NCBI GenBank assembly: GCA_009785115.1 | Contig: WQWY01000007.1 | Coordinates: 57,075-121,074, forward strand | DNA length: 64,000 nucleotides | Direction of reading: 5' to 3' | From: Micrococcales bacterium | GTDB taxonomy: Bacteria > Actinomycetota > Actinomycetes > Actinomycetales > Cellulomonadaceae | Shown here: positions 46,375 to 54,694 of the stretch, piece after piece | How the letters are laid out: every line of letters starts with the position of its first letter | Numbering within the stretch: the first letter of the stretch is position 1 | Notes under the pieces: model-generated | What the model was told of the DNA's origin: nothing | The model's input: the letters and a program-made list of their open reading frames with translations, nothing else | Databases searched by the model: none | Program-made: the position numbers and the translations under genes

Positions 46375-48248
46375 GCCGCGACAGCACCCGCACCCTGATG
46401 CGGGCCGTGCGGCTCACCGGGGTCCGCCCCGTCCAGGTGGCCCTGTCGATCCTGCTCGGGACGCTCGCTCTCGGCTCAGCCGTCGCCCTCGGTGCTGTCT
46501 CGGCATGGCTCATCGTCCGGGCGTCGCAGATGCCCCTGGTCGGCGTGCTGGCCATCGCCGCGGTCGGGGTCCGGGCCTTCGGCCTGACCCGGGGCATCAT
46601 GCGCTACCTGCACCGTCTCGTCTCCCACGACGCCGCGCTGCGTGGCATGACCACCTTGCGCGCCACGGTCTACGCGCGGCTCGCCGAAGGCGCCCCCGAG
46701 GCCGCGCTCCGCGTGCGCCGGGGCGACCTGCTCGCCCGCGTCGGGGCCGACGTGGACGCAGTCGGGGACCTCGTGGTGCGCGCGCTCATCCCGATCGGCG
46801 TGGCGATCACCGTCGGGGTGGGCTCCAGCATCGCGATGGGCATCTTCTGGCCGCCAGCCGGGATCGCGCTGGCGATCTGCCTGCTGGTGGCGGGCTGGGG
46901 GGCTCCGGCGCTCACCGCCCTGTCTGTGCGCCGTGCCGAGGAGCGGGCGGCGGAGAGCCGAGCCCGGATGACCTCCGTCTCGCTGGGGATGCTCGACGAC
47001 GCGGGGCCGCTGACCGTCGCCGGGCGCACCACGACCGAGATGACCCGGCTGGCCGACGCCGACCGCGACATCGCCCGGGCCGTCGACCGGTCAGCCGGCC
47101 CGGCCGCGCTCGCCACCGGCATCGGCGTGGTGGCGCAAGGCGTAGCCGTGCTGGTCGCCCTGGTCACCGGTATCCCCGCTCTCGAGGCGGGTCTCATCAC
47201 CGCGACCGAGCTCGGTGTGATCGTGCTCACGCCGCTGGCGGCGTTCGAGGCCGCCCAGGCCCTGCCGGCCGCCGCCGTGCAGCTCCAGCGCTCCCGGGCC
47301 GCCGCGGGGCGGATCCTGACCCTCCTGGACTCCGCCGCGCCTGTCGGGCCTCGACCTGACGCACCGCTCCGGGGCCACGAGACGCTCGCTGACCGGACCG
47401 GCTTCAGCGCTCTGTCGGGCCGCGATCTGCTGAACCGTCCGGACGCTCGTGACGACGCGCGGCGCGACGAGTCTGTCGTCCCGCGAAAGACCTCGACCGG
47501 CGAGGCCCGCCCGCTGCGCGCCGTCGGTCTGGCCTGCGGGTGGACCGGGCGTGACCCGGTGCTCACGGGCGTCGACCTCGAGCTGGGCGTCGGGCGCACC
47601 GTCGCTGTGGCCGGCCCGTCGGGCGCGGGCAAGACCACCCTGCTGCTCACCCTGGCCGGGCTGCTGCCGGCACGCGCCGGGCAGCTGACGCTCGGCGACG
47701 ACGACCTGGCGTCCCTCGACCGTGCCGAGGTGGTGCGCTCCGTGGTGGCGACCACCGAGGACGCGCACGTGTTCGGCACCACCGTGCTGGAGAACCTGAG
47801 GGTGGCCCGCGGCGACGTGACCCCGGCCGAGGCCGAGGCCGTGCTGGACCAGGTGGGGCTCGGTGAGTGGTTGGCGTCTCTGCCTGACGGTCTCCGCACG
47901 CTGCTCGGTCCCGACGCCCGGACCGTGTCTGGCGGTGAGCGTCGTCGCCTCCTGCTCGCCCGTGCGCTGCTGGCGCCGGCGCCGGTGCTGCTCGTCGACG
48001 AGCCCGGCGAGCACCTCGACCCCGCGTCGGCCGACAGGATCCTCACCGACCTGCTCACCCCTCGGGAAGATCGTGGCATCCTCGTGGTCACCCACCGGCT
48101 GACCCCGCTCGACCGTGCCGACGAGGTGCTGTGGGTCGACGACGGTCGGGTCGTGGCACGCGGCACCCATGCCGAGCTGTTGGCCACCCTCCCGGGGTAC
48201 GCCGCGGCCGCTCGTCAGGAACGTCACAGCGACGAGGAGGACCAGTGA
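46371..48248 (+). CDS. cydC: Thiol/heme ABC exporter subunit CydC
   Basis: A 625-residue ABC exporter half, partner of CydD. The membrane part (about 20-310) is followed by an unusually long linker (about 320-380) before the ATPase: Walker A GPSGAGKTT, signature VSGGERRRLLLARAL and Walker B VLLVDEPGEHLDP. The stop codon overlaps the GTG of the sensor kinase gene, so exporter and sensor are co-translated. Confidence 0.92.
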   Translation: MSRDSTRTLMRAVRLTGVRPVQVALSILLGTLALGSAVALGAVSAWLIVRASQMPLVGVLAIAAVGVRAFGLTRGIMRYLHRLVSHDAALRGMTTLRATVYARLAEGAPEAALRVRRGDLLARVGADVDAVGDLVVRALIPIGVAITVGVGSSIAMGIFWPPAGIALAICLLVAGWGAPALTALSVRRAEERAAESRARMTSVSLGMLDDAGPLTVAGRTTTEMTRLADADRDIARAVDRSAGPAALATGIGVVAQGVAVLVALVTGIPALEAGLITATELGVIVLTPLAAFEAAQALPAAAVQLQRSRAAAGRILTLLDSAAPVGPRPDAPLRGHETLADRTGFSALSGRDLLNRPDARDDARRDESVVPRKTSTGEARPLRAVGLACGWTGRDPVLTGVDLELGVGRTVAVAGPSGAGKTTLLLTLAGLLPARAGQLTLGDDDLASLDRAEVVRSVVATTEDAHVFGTTVLENLRVARGDVTPAEAEAVLDQVGLGEWLASLPDGLRTLLGPDARTVSGGERRRLLLARALLAPAPVLLVDEPGEHLDPASADRILTDLLTPREDRGILVVTHRLTPLDRADEVLWVDDGRVVARGTHAELLATLPGYAAAARQERHSDEEDQ

Positions 48249-49930
48249 GCGCGCCCCGCGGTGAAGACCTCGACGACCTCATGGATGCCGTCCTCGCCAT
48301 CGCCGGGGAGCTCGACCTGCCTGCTGTGCTGGAACGCCTCGTGCAGGTCTCCACGACGCTGACAGGCGCCCGCTACGCCGCGATCAACGTGATCGACGAG
48401 GACGGCCGGTCCACGATGTTCGTCCAGGCGGGGATCGACGCACCCGTGGCACGGATGATCGGTGACTCGCCGCACTCCCGAGGCGTCCTCGGGAGCATCC
48501 CGGTCGAGACGACCCTGCGTCTGGACGACCTGGAGAGCCACCCCGCGTTCGGTGGCTGGCCGAGCCACCACCCGCCGATGAGCAGCTTCTTGGGCGCCAG
48601 CGTGCAGGTGCGCAACCAGGTGTTCGGCCAGATCTACCTGGCGGACAAGCCCGGTGGCTTCACCACCCAGGACGAGCAGCGGGTGCGACGCCTGGCCACG
48701 GCCGCCGGCGTCGCGGTGGCCAACGCGAAGACCTATGCCGAGTCCGAGCGGCGCGAGCGCTGGCTGAAGGCCGGCCAGGACATCGCGATCATGCTGCTCG
48801 AGGGGCTCGACGAGGAAGAGGCCCTCGAGCACATCGCCCGGACGGCCCGAGAGGTCGCTCGCGCCGACACCGCCGCCCTGGTGCTGCCCGGTGTGGACTC
48901 CGAGCTGATCGTCGAGCTGGCCGACGGCTACGCGGCCGACACGCTGCTCGGCCAGGTGATGCCTGCCGACGGACGCACCGCCAGCGTGCTCACCGAGGGG
49001 CGTGGCCTGCTCACCCCGTCGCTGTCGACCAGCCCGAGCGTGAAGGTCGCCGCGCTGCGCGCGTTCGGCGCCGCGCTGTACGCGCCGATGCAGACCGGTG
49101 TGCGCGGGCTCGGGGTGCTCGTCCTGCTGCGACGCGTCGGCGAGCCCGCCTTCGACGAGGCCGACCTGGCCACCGCCGAGTCGTTCGCCGCGCAGGCGGC
49201 CCTCGCCTTCGTGCTGGCCGAGGCTCGCCACGCTCAAGACACCGCCGCGCTGCTGGACGAGAGAGAACGGATCGCCCGGGACCTGCACGACCTGGCCATC
49301 CAGCAGCTGTTCGCCACCGGGATGCAGCTGGAGGCGGCGCGCCGGCGGACGGCCACCAGCAGCGTCGACCCCCATGAGCTGACCGAGATCCTGAACGAGG
49401 CCCTGGACAACGTCGACGGGTCGGTGCGCGAGATCCGAGGGATCGTGCGGGCGCTGCGCGACCCCGACGCGGCGACCTCGATGGTCGAGCGGCTGCGCCG
49501 AGAGGCCTCGTTGGCCCGGACCGGGCTGGGCTTCGCCCCCTCGTTGGTGCTGCTGCTCGACGGCGAGGTGATCGACGAGAAGGAGTCTGGCGAGGGCCTG
49601 GTCACGGTCGAGGAGCTCATGGACGACCGGATCGCCCCCGAGCTCAACGACGACGTCGTCGCCGTGGTCCGCGAGGGGCTGGCCAACGCGGCGCGCCACG
49701 CCTACGCCTCGTCCGTCACGGTCAGGGTGTCGGTCACCGGGACGGGCGCGGAGGGCACGGTCCGCGTCGAGGTGCAGGACGACGGGCGGGGTCTGTCCTC
49801 CCACCGGGCGCGCCACTCTGGCACCAGGAACCTGGCCTCTCGTGCCTTGCAGCACGACGGGACGTTCAGCCTCTGCCCCGCACCCAGCGGGCAGGGGTCT
49901 CTGCTGACCTGGCAGGCGCCGCTGGCCTAG
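48245..49930 (+). CDS. DevS/DosT-like heme GAF sensor histidine kinase
   Basis: A 561-residue cytosolic kinase: GAF-A (about 22-160), GAF-B (about 187-325), HisKA_3 dimerisation helix with phospho-acceptor H348 in ERIARDLHDLAIQQLF, and an HATPase with N-box VREGLANAARHA and G-box DDGRG. GAF-A closely resembles DosS: HHPPMSSFLG places H109 where the DosS proximal heme His149 lies, and Y131 is 22 residues later exactly as Tyr171 in DosS. So it should bind heme and sense oxygen, CO, NO or redox state (inference). Its GTG overlaps the cydC stop, and the cognate regulator converges from the other side, 46 bp away. Confidence 0.88.
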   Translation: MSAPRGEDLDDLMDAVLAIAGELDLPAVLERLVQVSTTLTGARYAAINVIDEDGRSTMFVQAGIDAPVARMIGDSPHSRGVLGSIPVETTLRLDDLESHPAFGGWPSHHPPMSSFLGASVQVRNQVFGQIYLADKPGGFTTQDEQRVRRLATAAGVAVANAKTYAESERRERWLKAGQDIAIMLLEGLDEEEALEHIARTAREVARADTAALVLPGVDSELIVELADGYAADTLLGQVMPADGRTASVLTEGRGLLTPSLSTSPSVKVAALRAFGAALYAPMQTGVRGLGVLVLLRRVGEPAFDEADLATAESFAAQAALAFVLAEARHAQDTAALLDERERIARDLHDLAIQQLFATGMQLEAARRRTATSSVDPHELTEILNEALDNVDGSVREIRGIVRALRDPDAATSMVERLRREASLARTGLGFAPSLVLLLDGEVIDEKESGEGLVTVEELMDDRIAPELNDDVVAVVREGLANAARHAYASSVTVRVSVTGTGAEGTVRVEVQDDGRGLSSHRARHSGTRNLASRALQHDGTFSLCPAPSGQGSLLTWQAPLA

Positions 49931-49976
49931 CCGCTCCGCTGGGCCTGAGTCTGAGCCGACCGGATCGGACGGCCGG

Positions 49977-50654
49977 TCAGCGACCTGGTTCCGCGCGCCA
50001 CCCGGCGTGCTTGCGGGCCGCGACCCAGGCAGCGACCTGGGTGCGGCGCTGCAGGCCCATCTTCGCCAGCAGCGACGTGATGTGGTTCTTCACCGTCTTC
50101 TCCGCCACACCCAGACGCTCGGCGATCTCGCGGTTGGACAGCCCGTCGCCGATGAGGTCGAGCACCTTCAGCTCGCTCGGGGTGAGGTTCTCGGTGGGGT
50201 CCTCGTGGCCGGCACGACGGCGGGTCACCGTGCGGTCGTCCAGCAGCGTGCGCCCCGCGGCGACGGCCCGGATCACGTCGGTGATCTCCGCACCGCGCAC
50301 GGACTTCAGCAGATAGGCCGACGCCCCGGCCTCCAGAGCGGCGGCCAGGGCGTCGTCGTCGTCGAAGGATGTCAGCACGATCGCCCTGGCGGTCGGCAGC
50401 GCCTCGCGCACCGATCGCATCAGGTCGATCCCGGTGCCGTCAGGCAGCTGCAGGTCGACCAGCATCACCCTCGGGCGCACCAGAGCCGCACGACGGACCC
50501 CGTCCGCGACGGAACCCGCCTCGGCGACGACGGTCATCCCGTCGGCCCTCTCCACGACCTCGGCGATCCCCCGGCGGACCACCTCGTGATCGTCGACGAT
50601 CATCACCGAGATCGGTCCCGGGCGTTCACCGGGCGTCTGGCCGCTCTGGTTCAT
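49977..50654 (-). CDS. DevR/DosR-like response regulator
   Basis: A 225-residue NarL/FixJ-type regulator. Receiver domain: acidic pair D21-D22, phosphorylation site D67 in VMLVDLQLPDGTGI, T95-S96 and K117. The C-terminal LuxR helix-turn-helix reads LSNREIAERLGVAEKTVKNHITSLLAKMGLQRRTQ, close to DosR, including the AEKTVKN recognition helix that reads GGGAC half-sites. It is the natural partner of the kinase next door and the likely binder of the DosR-like box before cydA. A TACGAT box 6 nt before the ATG gives it its own leaderless promoter. Confidence 0.88.
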   Translation of the reverse strand: MNQSGQTPGERPGPISVMIVDDHEVVRRGIAEVVERADGMTVVAEAGSVADGVRRAALVRPRVMLVDLQLPDGTGIDLMRSVREALPTARAIVLTSFDDDDALAAALEAGASAYLLKSVRGAEITDVIRAVAAGRTLLDDRTVTRRRAGHEDPTENLTPSELKVLDLIGDGLSNREIAERLGVAEKTVKNHITSLLAKMGLQRRTQVAAWVAARKHAGWRAEPGR

Positions 50655-50810
50655 GCCCGCATCGTAACGACTCAGCTCGAGGTGAGCGACGATCGCGAAG
50701 GGTGTTTGTGGGGGTCACGGGCCAGATACCGCACCTGCGGCCCTCGCAGGTGGGCTACGCTCTCGCCAAAGGCCCACCCCACGCGCCACCGGAGCGGCTA
50801 TGCCTGCCGA

Positions 50811-51179
50811 GACCGCGCCGTCCTGCTGTCCAGCGGCATGGGCATCACCCCCGTCCGCGCGCTGGCCGAGCAACTGGGTCGTGCGGGGCGCGAGGTCACC
50901 GTCGTCCATCGCGCCCGCGACCGCGAGCACGCGGCGCTGACGGCCGAGCTGGAGGCTCTCGCCGACGACCTCCCGGTGACCGTGCACGTGCTGCTCGGCC
51001 CCTGGCCCGACGCCACCACGGCCCTCACTCCGGCGATGCTCGCTGAGCTGACCCCGACGATCGCCGGCTCCGACGTCTTCTTCTGCGGATCACCAGCGTT
51101 CATGACGAGCACCCGCCGAGCCGTGCTCGACGCGGGCGCGAGCCCCCGCCGCGTCCGCTCCGAGATCTTCTCTTTCTGA
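50811..51179 (+). pseudogene. Truncated ferredoxin/flavodoxin reductase-type oxidoreductase (3' remnant)
   Basis: About 120 codons match the NAD-binding C-terminal part of FNR-type reductases: AVLLSSGMGITPVRAL (nucleotide-binding turn), VVHRARDRE, and DVFFCGSPAFM followed by the terminal RSEIFSF. The FAD domain that should precede it is absent; the 110 bp upstream show no match in any frame. An ATG at 50838 lies within the remnant but would omit the first NAD-binding strand. It is probably a decayed gene between the response regulator and carbonic anhydrase genes. Confidence 0.6.
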
Positions 51180-51332
51180 GCAGCAACCTCCTGTCAGGCT
51201 GAGAAAATGCTGAGTCTCCAACCACAGGCGACACCTCGCTTATAGGATAAACAGGGCTAAAAGTGGTACCTTGCGTCGAAGAGCGACTCGTTCGGTCCTC
51301 GAGCGAGAGCTAACCGCGAGAGGGAGAAGCCG

Positions 51333-52163
51333 ATGAGCCATCGTCCTGTTTCTGAGCCTGTATCGAGCGATCTGACCGGGCAGACCTCGCGGCGGTCGTT
51401 CCTGGGCCTGCTGGGCGTCGCGGGTGGTGCTGTGGCGGTCGCGGGCGGTACGGCAGCCTTGGCGGGCTGCTCTTCTGAGTCTGGTGGCGCCGCTGCCACG
51501 GCAACCGCCACGACCACGCTGGAGCCGACACAACCCACCGGGGCTTGGAAGATCCTGCGAGAGGGCAACGACCGCTTCGTGCGCGGCGAGCCCACCCACC
51601 CCCACCAGGACGCCGCCCGACGCAACGAGCTAGAGGCGGGGCAGCAGCCTCGCACCGTGATCTTGGGATGCTCGGACTCGCGTGTGGCGCCTGAGATCCT
51701 TTTCGACCAGGGCCTGGGCGACGTGTTCATCATCCGCACGGCCGGCCACGTGCTCGACCCGGGCGTGATCGGGACCATCGAGTACGGCACCGAGGTGCTC
51801 GGCGCCACGCTCCTCATGGTCCTCGGACACACCTCCTGCGGCGCGGTCGAAGCGACCGCCGGCACGCTGGCGAGCGGCGAGCAACCGCCTGGGTACATCG
51901 GCGCCGTGGTGGACAGGATCATCCCCTCGGTCGCGCAGATCACGCGCGACGGGGCTGGGCTGCCGGCGGAGGTCGACCCTGACGTCCTGCGGACGGCGCA
52001 CGTCCGGCACACGGTCGCCGCGCTGACCGGCTACTCGACGGCGCTCCGCGAGGGCGTCTCTGACGGCCGCCTCTCGATCATCGGCGTCGAGTACGACCTG
52101 GCCGACGGCAAGGTCAGGCTCGTGGAGGTCCAAGGAGACGTCGGCGAACAACCCGAGGCGTGA
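51333..52163 (+). CDS. Exported beta-carbonic anhydrase (Tat lipoprotein)
   Basis: A 276-residue protein. The N-terminus has a twin-arginine motif SRRSFLGLLG, a hydrophobic core and a lipobox LAGC, then a Ser/Ala/Thr linker (about 50-65), so it should be folded before export and lipid-anchored outside. The catalytic domain keeps the zinc set of beta-carbonic anhydrases: CSDSR and the H-xx-C of GHTSCGAV. It would interconvert CO2 and bicarbonate at the cell surface. It is nearly identical to the cytosolic enzyme encoded next. A GGGAG site precedes the ATG. Confidence 0.9.
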   Translation: MSHRPVSEPVSSDLTGQTSRRSFLGLLGVAGGAVAVAGGTAALAGCSSESGGAAATATATTTLEPTQPTGAWKILREGNDRFVRGEPTHPHQDAARRNELEAGQQPRTVILGCSDSRVAPEILFDQGLGDVFIIRTAGHVLDPGVIGTIEYGTEVLGATLLMVLGHTSCGAVEATAGTLASGEQPPGYIGAVVDRIIPSVAQITRDGAGLPAEVDPDVLRTAHVRHTVAALTGYSTALREGVSDGRLSIIGVEYDLADGKVRLVEVQGDVGEQPEA

Positions 52164-52172
52164 GGTGTCGCG

Positions 52173-52196
52173 CGGCGGGGGCTCAGGCCCCCGCCG
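52173..52196 (+). terminator. Terminator between the two carbonic anhydrase genes
   Basis: A 10-bp GC-only stem (CGGCGGGGGC/GCCCCCGCCG) with a TCAG loop lies 10 bp after the first carbonic anhydrase stop. Confidence 0.7.
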
Positions 52197-52354
52197 TGCG
52201 CTCGTCTGCTGTGCGCTCGAGAGCGAGGTAGGCCCGCTCGGTGATCGAGTGCGCCACCGCGCTGGCCGTGCCATAGTGAGTGAAGTCCAGACGACGGGAC
52301 TGACCAGCGCATCTGGCCGTCCAGGGCCGGATCACGACCGTGACGGAGCAGTCG

Positions 52355-52990
52355 ATGACACCCACCGAGGCTTGGGCGATCCTGCGAGAGGGCAACGACC
52401 GCTTCGTGCGCGGCGAGCCCACCCACCCCCACCAGGACGCCGCCCGACGCAACGAGCTGGAAGCCGGGCAGCAGCCTCGCACCGTGATCTTGGGATGCTC
52501 GGACTCGCGTGTGGCGCCCGAGATCCTCTTCGACCAGGGCCTGGGCGACGTGTTCATCATCCGCACAGCCGGCCACGTCCTCGACCCAGGCGTGATCGGG
52601 ACCATCGAGTACGGCACCGAGGTCCTCGGCGCCACGCTCCTCATGGTCCTCGGACACACCTCCTGCGGTGCCGTCGCGGCAACAGCCGGCACGCTGGCCA
52701 GCGGCGAGCAGCCCCCCGGGTACATCGGCGCCGTGGTGGACAGGATCATCCCCTCGGTCGCGCAGATCACGCGCGACGGGGCTGGGCTGCCAGCCAAGGT
52801 GGACCCCGACGTCCTGCGGACGGCGCACGTGCGACACACCGTCGCCGCGCTGTCCAGGTACTCGACAGCGCTCCACCAGGGCGTCTCTGACGGCCGCCTC
52901 TCGATCATCGGCGCCGAGTACGACCTGGCCGACGGCAAGGTCACGCTCGTCGACGTCCAAGGAGACGTCGACGAACAGCCACAGGCGTGA
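52355..52990 (+). CDS. Cytosolic beta-carbonic anhydrase
   Basis: A 211-residue enzyme lacking any signal peptide, with the same zinc motifs (CSDSR, GHTSCGAV) as its neighbour. By eye the aligned domains differ at about a dozen of some 206 positions; the first hundred are almost unchanged and most differences fall in the last sixty, a gradient expected from gene conversion or a very recent duplication. The ATG with GGAG 7 nt upstream is preferred; an in-frame GTG at 52340 would add five residues. Confidence 0.9.
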   Translation: MTPTEAWAILREGNDRFVRGEPTHPHQDAARRNELEAGQQPRTVILGCSDSRVAPEILFDQGLGDVFIIRTAGHVLDPGVIGTIEYGTEVLGATLLMVLGHTSCGAVAATAGTLASGEQPPGYIGAVVDRIIPSVAQITRDGAGLPAKVDPDVLRTAHVRHTVAALSRYSTALHQGVSDGRLSIIGAEYDLADGKVTLVDVQGDVDEQPQA

Positions 52991-53025
52991 GGCACCTCAC
53001 AACCTCGGGAAGTCTCGTCAGCACG

Positions 53026-53055
53026 TAGACAGAGTTATCCCGTCGCACGTACACT
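53026..53055 (+). promoter_or_regulatory. Promoter of a candidate small RNA
   Basis: TAGACA (53026-53031, one mismatch to TTGACA), an 18-nt spacer and TACACT (53050-53055) form a near-consensus vegetative promoter pointing into a non-coding stretch. Confidence 0.5.
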
Positions 53056-53061
53056 AGGGCT

Positions 53062-53135
53062 GCCGCTCCCCGCTGGGGATGTCGGAAGTAAGGCCCGGTG
53101 CTACCCGCCCTCGGTGGTGGGACCCGGGCCTTTGC
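53062..53135 (+). ncRNA. Candidate structured small RNA
   Basis: From the predicted start near 53062 there is a small hairpin (TCCCC-GCT-GGGGA, 53067-53079), a short single-stranded link, and a long terminator-like hairpin: outer stem AAGGCCCGG/CCGGGCCTT (53090-53132) with an inner 6-bp stem, ending in TTT. No reading frame or ribosome-binding site is seen. It could instead be only the terminator shared by the carbonic anhydrase gene and the convergent DUF3800-like gene. Confidence 0.4.
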
Positions 53136-53157
53136 GCCGTCGAGGTGACCGCAGCGG

Positions 53158-53608
53158 TCAGGGCGCACCGGGCAAGAGAATCCGCGTGCAGCCGGCCTGA
53201 AGGAGGTCGGCGTAGGTCTTGTCTCCTGCGATCTCGGCGCTGGCGGCTCCTGCCACCGCGTCAGCCAGCCACAACAGCGGTTCTGCCTTCGTCGCGAACC
53301 GGTAGCGGACGTGCTCGGTGATGCGTCGAGAGGTCCGTAGTCCCTCGATGCGGCGTGCGTCACGACGGTCTAGCACGGCGGTCCTGCTCTCGAGCACGAC
53401 GTCGAGCACCGCGGGGTCGCAGGACTGGAGATGAGCGAGCAGCGTCACGGGCTTCGTACCAGTGGAAGGGCTTCCGTCCATGGCGCCCGACCCGCTCCAC
53501 CTCAGCGCGAACGTCATCGACCCGATCCGTCGAGATCACGACCGCAGCCAGCAGGTAGTGCTGGGTCCGGCTGTGATAGGACTCGTCGATGAAAGCGGTC
53601 TCGATCAT
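53158..53608 (-). pseudogene. Frameshifted DUF3800-like gene
   Basis: Two overlapping frames together give one protein. The first begins MIETAFIDESYHSRTQHYLLAA (DES motif of DUF3800) and runs to about KPFHWYEAR; the second continues with VTLLAHLQS through EPLLWLADAVAGA (the usual late ADAVA motif) to the end. The switch needs a one-base change near 53440-53460. DUF3800 proteins are predicted RNase-H-fold nucleases of unknown function, frequent in mobile DNA. Disruption may be real or a sequencing error. Confidence 0.55.
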
Positions 53609-53925
53609 CGGGCAAGGTCCTTCTCGGCTCGTCGCTCAGGTACGTACCCGTCCCGTGCGGACAGCCCCCTCCTGAAGGCTTGACTCTGACCTTGCCTCAT
53701 CGTGCCAGCTCTATGGGCAAGAACTCACAGGTCTGTGGATAGGGCCGCTGCTCTCACAGCCTGGGGACGGTTGGTGTCGTTGGAGCTCAGGACTGCTGTA
53801 GCAAAGATGGGATGATACGACGACGGCCGCCTGTATCACCCCTACGGGCACCTCGGTCAGGTTAGGGTGACTCACGAACCGGACGAATCGGCATCCCTGG
53901 CGGGGTGCAGGACGAGAGGAACGTC
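53609..53925. other. Intergenic region before the WXG100-like cluster
   Basis: No gene is recognised. TAGGGT at 53863-53868 could be the -10 of the WXG100-like cluster (start near 53875, 50 bp before its first ATG). The start region of the divergent DUF3800-like gene is at the left edge. Confidence 0.35.
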
Positions 53926-54268
53926 ATGGACCCGACAGCCTCGATACGAGACCTCACGAACCGCCTCACGGTCGACGCCGCCCTCATGACCACCGAAGCC
54001 CGCCGGCTCGAGGCTCTGGTCGACGGGCTCCCCCCCGACCCAGAGCGTGCACCACGAGGGGCGCTGCGAGGCGCAGACCGCCAAGGTGTGGGTGCGGGAG
54101 GTGATGCTGCTGCTCACACAGGTCGAGCAGCAGGTCATCGGCACCAACGCCGGGGTCGAGGCCGACGCGGTAGACCTGCGGGCGGCCCGTGACGAGCTGA
54201 TGCGCACCGACCGAGGAGCCGTCGACCTGATCGCCCAGGAACGCGGGGAGGATGACACGTTGGGGTGA
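53926..54268 (+). pseudogene. WXG100-cluster helical protein, frameshifted at a C7 tract
   Basis: The gene starts at an ATG with a GAGAGGA site and encodes MDPTASIRDLTNRL... up to EALVDGLPP. A run of seven C (54030-54036) then throws it out of frame; with six C it would continue PTQSVHHEGRCEAQTAKVWV and onward as a coherent helical protein to the stop at 54268. The intact product, about 113 residues, resembles small helical-hairpin proteins that accompany WXG100 proteins. This may be a slippage-prone contingency tract, a pseudogene or a sequencing error. Confidence 0.55.
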
Positions 54269-54364
54269 TCGGTGTCCCCAGAAGTGGGGACAGCGGACGA
54301 GGGAGCGTCCGTCGTAGGATTCAGACAGACCGCTTCATCACATCGACATAGCCTGGAACAAAGA

Positions 54365-54670
54365 GTGAACAAAGACAAGAAGTTTGCCACGGCGAAGCAC
54401 AGCGTCGACCGGGCAATACTGATGATCGCGAAAGAGAACATCAGAGACGAGGCGCGAGGTATCGAGGTGGCGCTGGACGTGCTCGACGAGCATACAGCCA
54501 CGCTGCACGCCCAGTGGAGCGGCGAGGCCGAGGAGGCATATCAGCACGCGCACGCCGAGTGGATGGAGAGCTCGCGTGCGATGCGCGGGATTCTCGGGCA
54601 GGTCGTCTAGGCGCTGGACAACATCCACGCCCACTACACGACCGCCTATCAGAAGATCAACAGGCTGTAG
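54365..54670 (+). pseudogene. WXG100-type protein interrupted by an in-frame amber codon
   Basis: Starting from the GTG at 54365 the protein has the WXG100 helix-turn-helix layout with WSG in LHAQWSGEAEEAYQHAHAEW. TAG at 54608-54610 stops it, but the same frame goes on for 19 codons as ALDNIHAHYTTAYQKINRL, the normal second-helix end of WXG100 proteins, before a second TAG at 54668. The intact protein would be about 100 residues, the family length. WXG100 proteins are type VII secretion substrates or partners. An 82-residue truncated product may still be made. Confidence 0.6.
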
Positions 54671-54694
54671 ACCGAGAGCCCAGGAAGCAGGTAG

